Shown here one piece after another: positions 33,695 through 42,700 of a DNA stretch of 45,961 nt. Below the pieces are notes generated by a model. It did no database searches. It saw only the letters and a list, made by a program, of their open reading frames with translations, and had not been told where the DNA came from. The first letter of the stretch is position 1, and each line of letters opens with the position of its first letter. This DNA is from WVXT01 sp964403285 (GTDB lineage: Bacteria > UBA6262 > WVXT01), in contig CAYOFG010000012.1 in the NCBI GenBank assembly GCA_964403285.1, positions 1 through 45,961 of the forward strand, read 5' to 3'. The position numbers were made by a program, and so were the translations under genes.

Positions 33695-35847
33695 TTCCAA
33701 CGGCCTCCGGGTTCGATAAATCGAACCCCTACAATCCGAGCCAATAAGACGCCTATTATTATCCCTAACCAAACACCATTTATTGTCCTCACTAAAGAGA
33801 CAACCAATGGCGTATGGGCGTGACAAAAACTATTTATTATGGAGACCTGCCCGATTAGACCGAAGATAACGAAAGACTGCCAGTTTTTCACTTTTTGTCC
33901 TAAATTTTCTTTTTTTTCAGTCTTACTCTCTAAGTATAAATATATTCCCAGAATCATCAGGGGATGTCCAATAAAGAACTCTTTTATTCTCGGTCGAACA
34001 ACAAGTAATTTTTCAAGAATTTCTCTTACCCGGTTTTCTGTTTCCCAGAGAAAAGGTCCGGGATAATTTCCACTCCTCAGGAGAAGCACAACTCCCCCAA
34101 GAACTAAAATGGAAAGTATCAGCAAGTGTTTAAATTCGACTTTTCTGGATAGAAATTCCGATACTTTGCCTACATAAAAACGGATTAACCCTTTTTCTTT
34201 GCGGGATTGCTCTCCCCATCCAGACAGGAGGAACAAGCCCATTATCAAGGGAAGGATAAAAGAAGCCTTCACCCCTCTAAACTGGTGAACTCTCAATATA
34301 AAGTCTAAACGAGTTAAAAGACAAGCAATTAGCAGTCCGCCAAAAATAGTGGTAATGGTTACCTTGATAAAAAGCCAGATGGCTCGCAAGATATTCCCCT
34401 TATCATAAGTTCTCGATATCGATGATTCAGGAAGAAGAAATCCAAAAGTTAACGCCAAAAGAGGAAAAGAGAGAGCAGCAATTAAAGCTACAATCTGAAC
34501 GAACAGAGTCTCTTGCCAGAAAAAAAGTATTAGTGCCAGAGAAGCAAATAGACAGAAAAAGTAAACCCCGTTAGAAAGCTCGAATGAGCCATTAGATTCC
34601 TTCCTCGCTAAAGAGGATTTATTTTTCCCCTCCCCGGGCAAAGGGAAAGGCTTTCTAACGGGGTAAAAACTTAAAGAATGAGAGCTATAGAGAGAAATTA
34701 ACCAGAGGGAAAGTATTAAAACGAGCAAGAAGATTGGCAGGCGAAGCAAGTTGAGTGAAGCTGGCAGGGGCTTAAAAGGTTCAGAGAAATCGCTCCGGAA
34801 GTTGCTTCCTGTAATAGCCGCCTTGATTCCTCTAATGTAATCGAGATTGGGTTGAATTTGTAGATTTTCACTATTTCCCGAAAAGAAAGGCAAACGAACA
34901 TAGAGTAGTCTAACATTCCTCTCCTTGATAGCTCTCTGGAAACGGGCAATCAATCTGGAGACGTCCATCCTGCTACGCTCTTGAATAGCAGGAAACTCTT
35001 CCGGTAAAATAGAGTGTACTCTAACTATTTTGTGATACATGTTTTTGGTTATTTCGTCCAAGCCGTACTGATTCGAGAACTCCACAATACCCAGGTTAGC
35101 CCCTGCTATATCCAATTGTCTTCTCGTTGAATCCAAAAAGTCGGGATAGCCTAAAATAGTATCTCCGGAAAAGACAACTGCCGATACATTTCTCCAGTCG
35201 CCTATAGTTGAAAAGAGAGTCTGTATGGAAACTTCATTAATAAATGGGCCATCTGCGAGAAGTAAAATACCTTTTAATCCATAATTGGCTATCTTTTCTA
35301 TTTTATCTTCGGAAAAACCTACCCCCAACTGGCCAATCTCTCCTTCTTCCATTCCGTAAACACTCAGGACCGTCAGAGATTTCCCATAGGGATTCTCTTC
35401 CCTTCTGTAAATTTTTTTTCTGCCCAGCTTATCAACCAGTATTCTCTCTATCCTTTCTCCCAGAGCAAAATCACTGGTTACAATAAAAGAATATTTCTCA
35501 ATATCCTGTTTGTCTTGACCTTTGAGGAAAATAGATTGGACGGGAGCCAAATACTGGAATCTTTTTATCTCCTCTCCGGTTATAAGAGTCAGCCTGCCCT
35601 CTGAAGATAGCATCTCCAGAGTCTCCTCTTCAAAAACTATTGAATTAATGCCAGCTTCTTTCAACTTCCACAAAAAAGCATCAATATCATATCTCCATTG
35701 CAGGCAAAGCTCGGAAAGTTCACTGTAATCACAAACAATTTCTACCCGGCGGTTACCAACTTCCACCCGCCAACGAATTATGGATACCAGAATAGAAGAA
35801 ACTATAGATAAACATAGAACAATAATTAGAATTTTCCTTTTCATCAT
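33688..35847 (-). CDS. DUF5693 membrane protein carrying inserted repeat sequence
   Basis: 719 aa from MMKRKILIIVLCLSIVSS (35847). One N-terminal membrane segment is followed by an extracytoplasmic domain to about residue 365 (LKEAGINSIVFEEETLEML, FSEDKIEKIANYGLKGILL, VVFSGDTILGYPD). A C-terminal half with eight or so membrane segments follows, ending CHAHTPLVVSLVRTING. Members often sit beside csaB, as here. Residues about 394-429 (around FPLPGEGKNKSSLARKE) are encoded by a mobile palindrome. The last residues (GVRFIEPGG) lie on a second palindrome. No clear ribosome site. Confidence 0.85.
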   Translation of the reverse strand: MMKRKILIIVLCLSIVSSILVSIIRWRVEVGNRRVEIVCDYSELSELCLQWRYDIDAFLWKLKEAGINSIVFEEETLEMLSSEGRLTLITGEEIKRFQYLAPVQSIFLKGQDKQDIEKYSFIVTSDFALGERIERILVDKLGRKKIYRREENPYGKSLTVLSVYGMEEGEIGQLGVGFSEDKIEKIANYGLKGILLLADGPFINEVSIQTLFSTIGDWRNVSAVVFSGDTILGYPDFLDSTRRQLDIAGANLGIVEFSNQYGLDEITKNMYHKIVRVHSILPEEFPAIQERSRMDVSRLIARFQRAIKERNVRLLYVRLPFFSGNSENLQIQPNLDYIRGIKAAITGSNFRSDFSEPFKPLPASLNLLRLPIFLLVLILSLWLISLYSSHSLSFYPVRKPFPLPGEGKNKSSLARKESNGSFELSNGVYFFCLFASLALILFFWQETLFVQIVALIAALSFPLLALTFGFLLPESSISRTYDKGNILRAIWLFIKVTITTIFGGLLIACLLTRLDFILRVHQFRGVKASFILPLIMGLFLLSGWGEQSRKEKGLIRFYVGKVSEFLSRKVEFKHLLILSILVLGGVVLLLRSGNYPGPFLWETENRVREILEKLLVVRPRIKEFFIGHPLMILGIYLYLESKTEKKENLGQKVKNWQSFVIFGLIGQVSIINSFCHAHTPLVVSLVRTINGVWLGIIIGVLLARIVGVRFIEPGGRWKW
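33709..33734. repeat. Palindrome GGGTTCGAT/ATCGAACCC within the 3' end of the DUF5693 gene
   Basis: GGGTTCGATAAATCGAACCC followed by CTACAA has the same end (TGTAGGGG on the minus strand) as the middle module of the composite elements. It encodes GVRFIEPG at the protein C-terminus. Confidence 0.65.
34562..34667. mobile_element. MITE-like palindromic element inserted in a coding sequence
   Basis: Inverted ends CCCCGTTAGAAAG (34566-34578) and CTTTCTAACGGGG (34651-34663) bound a 98-bp element flanked by TAAA on each side (TTTA on the gene's strand). 98 plus the 4-bp duplication is 102 nt, 34 codons, with no stop in the gene frame. Removal restores ...SLSFYFFCLF. The ends match the intergenic element at 25699-25803 while the interior differs. 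Confidence 0.88.
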
Positions 35848-35886
35848 TTTAGACCAATATAACAAGATAATCTTTATAATTTTTAA

Positions 35887-35915
35887 ATTTTACACCATTT
35901 CTCCCCAAATTACAA
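35887..35915 (-). promoter_or_regulatory. Promoter of DUF5693-csaB-ctpA-deacetylase operon
   Basis: TTGTAA (35910-35915), 17 nt, TAAAAT (35887-35892) on the minus strand, about 40 nt before the DUF5693 start and just after the terminator of the upstream gene. Confidence 0.6.
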
Positions 35916-35957
35916 TAAAAAAATAGACCTTGCCTTTTCAGGCGAAGGTCTATTTTA
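35914..35957 (-). terminator. Terminator of the riboswitch-controlled surface-protein gene
   Basis: Minus strand: AATAGACCTTCGCC and GGCAAGGTCTATT pair, followed by a TTTTTTTATT run. It closes the unit that begins at the promoter 36954-36982. Confidence 0.85.
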
Positions 35958-36015
35958 CAGAAATGTATATATTTTTAAGTCTTAAGCCTGCAAAATCAAA
36001 ACTGGCTCTCCATGC

Positions 36016-36582
36016 TCATTTTGGGGGTGGACAGAATACACCACACTCTGGCTCATAATACATTATCGCCGCGTCCACTTTCCCTTTGTTAGTATGCTGA
36101 ATAATCACGTGTGTCTGGTCAAGTCCAGCACAGACGGCCAGTGGAACGTTGTATCTGCCGGATAAGACTATTTTCTGGTTTGCTCCCAGTGAGATATCCC
36201 GCCAGACTTGCTTGCTGTTGCCGGGCAATGCCTCACCTTTATTATAGGTAACATGCTGGGGATATGGATACCAGGTGCGGTCACATGTGCCTGATTCGTA
36301 ATACTCTTGAATTGCAGTTACGTCCAGATGCTGGTAAGTACGAGGGCTATTATTTGCAATATGTACTTCATAGGTCATGGGCATTCCGATATAATAGCCG
36401 GCCAAACCTTGCGGCGTGTAAAAATACGGGTTGGTATAGACTACCTTTATGCTCAGATTCTTAAGTTCACCTTTATGCTCGCCATAGTGAATGTCTGCCC
36501 CCAATAGAAAATTACTAATAACCACAATAATCATCACCAATCCAAGGAAAATAATCAGAAACCATTTCTTTCTATCTTCCAT
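36016..36582 (-). CDS. Membrane-anchored surface protein of unknown family, under c-di-GMP riboswitch
   Basis: 188 aa from MEDRKKWFLIIFLGLVM (36582). AAGGAGG lies 7 nt ahead of this ATG; an ATG one codon earlier is the alternative. One membrane anchor spans about 7-27. The exported part (GELKNLSIKVVYTNPYFY, YEVHIANNSPRTYQHLDV, HVIIQHTNKGKVDAA) looks beta-rich and Ig-like. It has four Cys: one in SGTCDRTW, one in AVCAGLD, two in PECGVFCPPP. I do not recognise the family. It stands alone between a promoter, riboswitch and attenuator upstream and a terminator downstream. Confidence 0.75.
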   Translation of the reverse strand: MEDRKKWFLIIFLGLVMIIVVISNFLLGADIHYGEHKGELKNLSIKVVYTNPYFYTPQGLAGYYIGMPMTYEVHIANNSPRTYQHLDVTAIQEYYESGTCDRTWYPYPQHVTYNKGEALPGNSKQVWRDISLGANQKIVLSGRYNVPLAVCAGLDQTHVIIQHTNKGKVDAAIMYYEPECGVFCPPPK

Positions 36583-36623
36583 CATTACACCTCCTTTCCC
36601 CACAATATCACAAGAAATGATTT

Positions 36624-36673
36624 GGAGTAGCACCGCTTGCGGTGCGTCAACGCGAGACAAGTCTCGCTACTCC
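36624..36673. repeat. Three-way-junction palindrome (closing stem GGAGTAG), leader of the surface-protein gene
   Basis: GGAGTAG/CTACTCC encloses GCACCGCTTGCGGTGC and GCGAGACAAGTCTCGC. It lies between the riboswitch terminator and the ribosome site. Confidence 0.85.
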
Positions 36674-36676
36674 TAA

Positions 36677-36742
36677 GAAAAAAGCCGAGTCGCTAGAAGC
36701 TCAAAACACTCTAAATTTGTTTCTCTTCAGCAACTCGGCTTA
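36677..36742 (-). terminator. Riboswitch expression-platform terminator
   Basis: Minus strand: AAGCCGAGTTGC and GCGACTCGGCTT (one mismatch or wobble) form a long stem followed by TTTTTTC. It starts about 11 nt after the aptamer's 3' end and precedes the gene start, as expected of transcriptional control. Confidence 0.8.
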
Positions 36743-36752
36743 AAAAAGTTTC

Positions 36753-36815
36753 CATCGTCTTCGGCAACCTGACTATCCCCGACCGGTCGGGGATTCTAAG
36801 GCTTTGCGTCCCCCT
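36753..36815 (-). promoter_or_regulatory. Cyclic-di-GMP-I (GEMM-I) riboswitch, 5' part lost in gap
   Basis: Minus strand, read out of the gap: GGGGGACGCAAAGCC, then the perfect hairpin ATCCCCGACCGGTCGGGGAT, then AGTCAGGTTGCCGAAG. The GGGACGCAAAGCC core and GGTTGCC end are the hallmarks of GEMM-I. The first strand (GGCAAACC-type plus tetraloop arm) must lie in the 100-N gap. The promoter on the far side of the gap points at it and a terminator follows. Confidence 0.75.
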
Positions 36816-36915
36816 NNNNNNNNNNNNNNNNNNNNNNNNNNNNNNNNNNNNNNNNNNNNNNNNNNNNNNNNNNNNNNNNNNNNNNNNNNNNNNNNNNNNN
36901 NNNNNNNNNNNNNNN
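36816..36915. other. Scaffold gap (100 N) through the riboswitch
   Basis: Exactly 100 N between the promoter and the visible aptamer half. With the rest of the 439-bp spacer no ORF is seen. Confidence 0.95.
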
Positions 36916-36953
36916 GTTGCTTTTATCGAACGATAGTTATTGTTGTCAATAAT

Positions 36954-36982
36954 ATTTTACCACAACTTTCTTAATTTGTCAA
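36954..36982 (-). promoter_or_regulatory. Promoter of the second riboswitch unit
   Basis: TTGACA (36977-36982), 17 nt, TAAAAT (36954-36959) on the minus strand, reading into the riboswitch across the gap. Confidence 0.78.
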
Positions 36983-37024
36983 CCTGTTTTTTTCACCGCT
37001 TACGTCGAGGATTTTGGGATTTTA

Positions 37025-38488
37025 CTAATTTCCCGCTATCTTATCCATCGCTTTTTGATACAATTTCAGATATTCCTTCGTAGAGGTAGCCCAGGAGAAA
37101 TTGGCCTCCATCATATTGTTAACCAGTTTTTGCCAGGCTTCCTTTTGCCTATAAACAGCTATCGCTCTTTTGAGCGCATCCACAAGCCCGCCAGCCGAAT
37201 ATTCACTTAGTAGAAAACCATTCCCTTTCCCTGTCTCTGGGTCAAATTCTTCAATTGTGTCCGCCAGACCGCCTGTGGGATTAACAATAGAAGCAGTGCC
37301 ATATGCTAAACTAATCAGTTGCCCCAACCCGCAGGGTTCATAGCGGGAGGGCATCAAGAACAAGTCACAACCGGCATAGATTCTATGAGCAAGTTCATTA
37401 TCAAAAGTAATATGAATTGCTGCTTTTCTGGAATACTGCCTGCCAATCCGGGAAAAAAGTTTGTGATATTCTTCCTCACCTGTTCCCAAGAGAATAAAGT
37501 ACAAATCTAAATCGATTATTTCATTAATTGCTTCTCCAATGATATCGAGCCCCTTCTGCCGGGCAAGACGGGAGACGATTCCCACCAGAGGCCACTCCAG
37601 GTTAACTGGCAGGTTATTCTCCTTCAATAAAGCCCTCTTACATTCCATCTTTTTATCTATCTCCGCTATGGTATAGTTGACAGCGATGAATTGGTCCTTC
37701 GCTGGATTCCATTCATCGTAGTCAACTCCATTGAGTATCCCGTAGAGGTCCTGGCTACGATGGGCAAGAACCCCTTCCAAACCGTATCCAAATTCAGTTG
37801 AAGACTGAATCTCCTTGCTATAGGTTACGCTTACGGTGTTCAATACATCTGCGTAGACCAGTCCTCCCTTAAGAAAGTTAATCTGCCCATAGAATTCCAG
37901 CTTTTCAGGAGTAAATTCTTCCTCGCCCAAGCCAGCTAAATTTAGAGTCTCCTTGGCAAAAGCCCCCTGGTAGGCTATGTTATGGATAGTTATAACCGTT
38001 GCCGTTCTTTGAAAGAAAGGGTCGTTTTTATATAATGTCTTCAGATAGACAGGAATCAAACCTGTCTGCCAATCGTTACAGTGAATCACATCCGGTTGAA
38101 ACCCTATTGCCTTAACCGCCTCCAGTAACGCCCTAGAAAAAAGAATGAACCTTTCTGCGTTATCCTTATAGGCGCCCCCGGGAGTGCCATAGAGTTCCTC
38201 ACGCTCAAAGTGAGGTTTATAATCTATAAAATATACGGGTATCCCTTTTTCCAGTTCGCCTTCCAAAATTGAAACTATGGCGACCTCCTCTCCCACAGGA
38301 ATAGCCAGGCTTTTAGGAACCACCCTCAATCGAAACTTCCGATTGTCGACAACTTTATATTTTGGCATTACTACACGTACGTCATGACCCTCGGCCTTTA
38401 TGGCTCTGGGCAAGACCCCGCTTACATCAGCAAGACCTCCTGTCTTGGCAAAGGGAACTACTTCTGAAGAAGCAAACAGAATTTTCAG
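37025..38488 (-). CDS. glgA: Glycogen (starch) synthase, probable CTG start
   Basis: GT5 enzyme that extends alpha-1,4-glucan from ADP- or UDP-glucose. 487 aa if read from CTG at 38488, giving KILFASSEVVPFAKTGGLADV with the substrate-binding Lys15. Without this start the protein would lose the KTGGL motif. AGGAGG lies 7 nt ahead of the CTG, and no ATG/GTG/TTG fits in frame. Further motifs: VIHCNDWQTGLIPVY, VNTVSVTYS-like LNTVSVTYSKEIQ, GILNGVDYDEWNP, GIVSRLARQKGLDI, MPSRYEPCGLGQL and PTGGLADTI. galT lies upstream. Confidence 0.94.
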   Translation of the reverse strand: MKILFASSEVVPFAKTGGLADVSGVLPRAIKAEGHDVRVVMPKYKVVDNRKFRLRVVPKSLAIPVGEEVAIVSILEGELEKGIPVYFIDYKPHFEREELYGTPGGAYKDNAERFILFSRALLEAVKAIGFQPDVIHCNDWQTGLIPVYLKTLYKNDPFFQRTATVITIHNIAYQGAFAKETLNLAGLGEEEFTPEKLEFYGQINFLKGGLVYADVLNTVSVTYSKEIQSSTEFGYGLEGVLAHRSQDLYGILNGVDYDEWNPAKDQFIAVNYTIAEIDKKMECKRALLKENNLPVNLEWPLVGIVSRLARQKGLDIIGEAINEIIDLDLYFILLGTGEEEYHKLFSRIGRQYSRKAAIHITFDNELAHRIYAGCDLFLMPSRYEPCGLGQLISLAYGTASIVNPTGGLADTIEEFDPETGKGNGFLLSEYSAGGLVDALKRAIAVYRQKEAWQKLVNNMMEANFSWATSTKEYLKLYQKAMDKIAGN

Positions 38489-38501
38489 TTCAATACCTCC
38501 T

Positions 38502-38551
38502 GGAGTAGCAGAGCTTGCTCTGCGCTAACGCGAAACAAGTTTCGCTACTCC
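38502..38551. repeat. Three-way-junction palindrome (closing stem GGAGTAG), galT-glgA spacer
   Basis: GGAGTAG/CTACTCC encloses GCAGAGCTTGCTCTGC and GCGAAACAAGTTTCGC. It abuts the glgA ribosome site AGGAGG (complement of 38496-38501). Confidence 0.85.
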
Positions 38552-38565
38552 AAGATGTCATCTTT

Positions 38566-39567
38566 CTATCCTCCAACTTCCCTCAAGAACTTAGCTGCTT
38601 CCTCTGGGGGAGTGGGATTAATGTAAAAACCCGTGCCCCATTCAAATCCTGCAACTCTGGTCAATATGGGCATAACCTCAATGTGCCAGTGGTAGTAGGG
38701 AAGGTGGGACGTGTTGAGCGGAGAGTTATGAACCATATAATTATATGGAGCGAAATTGAGCACTTTGTTCATGCGCGTTAGAATCCCTTTAAGGCAGCAT
38801 GCCAGATGAATCACTTCGTGTTTCTGGATATCTTCAAAAGACGAGTCATGTTTCTTGGGAATAATCCAGGTCTCAAAAGGAAATCGGGAAGCAAAAGGAG
38901 TAAAAACTACGAAGTCTTCATTCTCAGTAATTATTCTCGACACCGACTTCGTCTCCTGTCTGATAACATCGCAAAAGACGCACCTTTCCTTATTCTCGTA
39001 ATAATGTTGTGCCCCCACCATCTCTTCCTTCACCCTTTTGGGGACTATGGGCAGGGCGATTAGCTGAGAGTGGGAATGGGTCAGGGAAGCTCCTGCAGCA
39101 CTACCCTGGTTTTTAAAGATTAAAATATATTCGAATCGGGAATCTCTTTTCAGGTCTACAGTCCTATCTCTATAAGCCCAGATTACGTCTTCCACATTTT
39201 TTCTTTCCAGTTCGGGGAGAGTCTTATAATGGTCGGGATTTTCAATAATTATCTCATGGGCCCCAATCCCGTTCATTTTATCGTACATTCCTTCACCTGT
39301 GCGACTCAAATCTCCTTCCACTTCCAATGCGGGAAATTTGTTGGGAACTACTCTCAACCACCAACCTTTGGTGTTAGGCTTAGTTCCTGGCTCACGATAA
39401 GCCAGAACCTCGGGGGGAGTCTTGTTTTCATTTCCCACACAGAACGGACATAACTTTTCATTCGACTTCTCCTGGGGCTCGGTTCCAAAATCGGAAGGTC
39501 TCTTTGCTCGTTCAGTAGCAATTATGATCCAACGACCGAGTACGGGATCTTTTCTCAATTCAGGCAT
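38566..39567 (-). CDS. galT: Galactose-1-phosphate uridylyltransferase (GalT family)
   Basis: HIT-superfamily nucleotidyltransferase. 333 aa from MPELRKDPVLGRWIII (39567); earlier in-frame sequence is translated repeat. Zn-type CPFC at 40-43. The active-site motif HSHSQ at 164-168 has nucleophile His166 (usual HPHGQ). C-terminal HWHIEVMPILTRVAGFEWGTG. Adjacent to glgA, it may feed sugar nucleotides into glucan or exopolysaccharide rather than galactose breakdown; exact substrate is open. Confidence 0.92.
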   Translation of the reverse strand: MPELRKDPVLGRWIIIATERAKRPSDFGTEPQEKSNEKLCPFCVGNENKTPPEVLAYREPGTKPNTKGWWLRVVPNKFPALEVEGDLSRTGEGMYDKMNGIGAHEIIIENPDHYKTLPELERKNVEDVIWAYRDRTVDLKRDSRFEYILIFKNQGSAAGASLTHSHSQLIALPIVPKRVKEEMVGAQHYYENKERCVFCDVIRQETKSVSRIITENEDFVVFTPFASRFPFETWIIPKKHDSSFEDIQKHEVIHLACCLKGILTRMNKVLNFAPYNYMVHNSPLNTSHLPYYHWHIEVMPILTRVAGFEWGTGFYINPTPPEEAAKFLREVGG

Positions 39568-39629
39568 ATAAACCTCCTCTTGTAATTGCAAATCTCCGGA
39601 ATCCCCCCGAAAGGGAGGCATAACTTTCA

Positions 39630-39682
39630 GGTCGGTCACCCTTAAGGGTGACGAAAGACGGCACTCTAAAGAGTGCCCGACC
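39630..39682. repeat. Three-way-junction palindrome (closing stem GGTCGG), dnaE-galT spacer
   Basis: GGTCGG/CCGACC encloses TCACCCTTAAGGGTGA and GGCACTCTAAAGAGTGCC. A further CCCGATAAATATCGGG hairpin follows at 39682-39698. The same family is at 43212-43264. Confidence 0.85.
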
Positions 39683-39706
39683 CCGATAAATATCGGGATA
39701 GTCACT

Positions 39707-42700
39707 TTAGCGCGATAGCTGGATGGAGTCTTTCCCGAGAAGTTTTTCCACTTCCTCCAGCAACTGGTCACTAAGTTTTACTTGTGTTTTTGAACTTATA
39801 TTTACAGTTCTATTACGCGGGGCAGACAGGCTAAATTTCACCCGGCAATTTCCCTGGTTTTTTATAAATATTTCCTTCAATTTCTTTAAAGTATCGTCTT
39901 CCAATCCAGCTGTGGATAGCTTCAAAGTCATCTGGCGGATGAGAAGCTCTTTGGCACGACTGAAGGGAATTACTTCCGAAGCCACAATCCTCGGCTTCTC
40001 TTCCCGCCAATCAAGCCTTCCTTTGACTATAACCATCTCATCCCTATTTAAGCATTTTCCTATGCCTTTCTCATAAGCGTCGGGAAAAACGATGACTTCC
40101 ACCATCCCCGTCAAGTCCTCTAACTTAAAGATTGCCATCAATTGACCCCTCTTCGTTTTCTTCTTGTCGAGAGTGCCTATTATTCCCCCTATGCTCACTT
40201 GACTTTCAGTCCTTGACTCGTACAGTTTATCTATTGAATGGCTTGCGTAATTCTTCATCTCTTCGGCAAACCTGGCTAAAGGGTGACCGGTAATATAGAA
40301 ACCGAGTACTTCCTTTTCATAAGCCAATAATTTATTCTCTTGCCATTCCTTTGAGTCAGGCAATTCATCAGCTTCTCCAAGAGAGGGGTCGACCAGCCCC
40401 AGGAAAGAAGTCTGACCACTCAGGCGTTCCTTCTGGGCCCGGGAAGCTTTCTCTAAAAAGAGGTCTAACCCTTTGAATAACTGGGCCCTCGGCTGACCGA
40501 GCGAATCGAAACACCCCGCCTTAATCAAGCTCTCAATTGCTCTTCTATTGACCAGCCTCGAGTCAACCCGAACACAGAAATCGCACAGTGATGCAAACGC
40601 TTCTCCACTTTCCCGTCCACTTACAATAGAGTCTATAGCCCCCTGCCCCACATTCTTGATAGCCAGAAGACCAAAGCGAATTTTTCCATTTTCTATCCTG
40701 AATTCTGAAAAACTTTTCTCCACACTCGGTGGCAGCACAGTGATGCCCATCTGATGACACTCGGAAATATATTCTACGATTTTATCGGTATTATCCATTT
40801 CGCTACTTAACAAAACCGTCATATATTCCAGCGGATAGTTTGCTTTGAGCCAGGCGGTCTGGTAGGCAAGAAGCGCATAGGCACTTGCGTGGGACTTGTT
40901 AAAACCGTATCCGCCAAATTTCACCATGGCATCGAATATTCTATTTGCTTTTCCGGTGGAAATTCCTTTATTTCCTGCCCCCTTCATAAAGTTCTCCCGC
41001 TGTCTTTCAATTTCCGTAGGAATCTTCTTCCCCATCGCCTGGCGCAAAACATCAGCCTGCTCTGGAGTAAAGCCCGCCAGTTCCGTAGCGATGCGCATAA
41101 CATCTTCCTGATAAAGGATTACACCGTACGTATCTTTTATAATTGGTTCAAGCAATGGATGTTCATAGCTTATTTTCGCACGTTTATGTTTTCTGGCAAC
41201 AAACTCATCCACCATTCCACTTCCGATAGGGCCGGGACGATAGAGCGCTACAAGGGCAATTATGTCGGAAAATTCTGTTGGCTCTAACTTTCTCAAAAGG
41301 TCTCTCATCCCTGCACTCTCCAGTTGAAACACTCCCGCAGACTTTGCTTCCGCTAAAAGTTTATATGTTTTCCTGTTGTCAAGTGGAATATCAGACGGTT
41401 CTTGGGGAGCCTCTTTAGCTCTCTTACTTATGAGTTTCAACGCTTCATCAATCACTGTCAGCGTTCTCAATCCCAAAAAATCTATTTTCAAAAGACCCAG
41501 TCTAATCAGGGCAGAATCTTCATACTGAGTGGTTACCACGTTCTTACTGCTCTTTGCTAAAGGCACATAATTAACCATATCCCCGGGAGTAATGACAATC
41601 CCCGCAGCATGTACGCCAGTATGGCGTTTGATTCCTTCAATTTTCTGAGCCGTGTCCAACAGATTCCTGACTACGCTATCAGTGTCATATCGCCTCTTCA
41701 ATTCCGGCACCAGTTGTAGAGCGCCCTGTATTGTCTCGCCAAAAGGAATCAACTTGGCGATTCCATCTACCTCAAGCAGAGGAACATTCAATACCCTGCC
41801 AGTATCCCTGACCACAGCCCTTGCCAACATTGTTCCGAAAGTTATGATCTGCGCAACATTTTTTTCTCCGTATTTCTCCTTCACATAGTCAATAACCCTA
41901 TCCCGCCCATTATCGGCAAAATCAATATCCAGATCAGGCATACTCTTCCTTCCAGGATTCAAGAATCTTTCAAACAGGAGACCATACTGCAACGGGTCGA
42001 GTTCAGTAATTCCCAGAAGATAAGCAACGAGACTACCAGCGCCAGACCCCCTACCGGGACCTACCATTATCTTTTGCCGTTTCGCATACTCTATGAAATC
42101 CCACACAATCAGGAAATAACTGGCAAACCCCATCTGGCTTATGACCGAAAGCTCATAGTCCAATCGCCTACGTATATCGGGCGTAACTTCCCTATATCTG
42201 TTTTTCAAACCTTGTTCACACAGGTTTTTTAAATACTCGTCGTGATTGTACTCATCGGGAACTTTGTAGTCGGGCAAATGCATTGTTTCAAAATCTAACT
42301 GGAGACTACATTTTTCAGTAATCTCTATTGTGCTCTTTATTGCCTCGGGGATTTCAGCAAAAATTTGCTTCATCTCCTGGGGGGATTTAAAGTAGAATTC
42401 TTCTGTGGAAAACTTAAGATGTGAAGGGTCGTCGAGCGTTTTGCCCGTACCAATACAGAGAAGTATCTCCTGCGCATACGCATCAGTTTTATCTACATAA
42501 TGGCAATCGTTGGTAGCTACCAATGGAATTCCCATCTCTTTGCCCAATTTAATTAGTCCTCTACAGACTTTCTTCTGTTCACTGATTCCATTATCTATCA
42601 GTTCAAGGTAAAGGTTCTCCTTACCGAAAATCTCGCCATAGAAAGCGATGGCCTTTTTAGCCTTATCATCGTCGTCATTTAATATAGCCTGGGAAACCTC

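Noticed and set aside
39568..39771. Longer N-terminus for galT overlapping dnaE
   Set aside because: It covers a palindromic element and the dnaE end; MPELRKDPVLGRWI is the family start.
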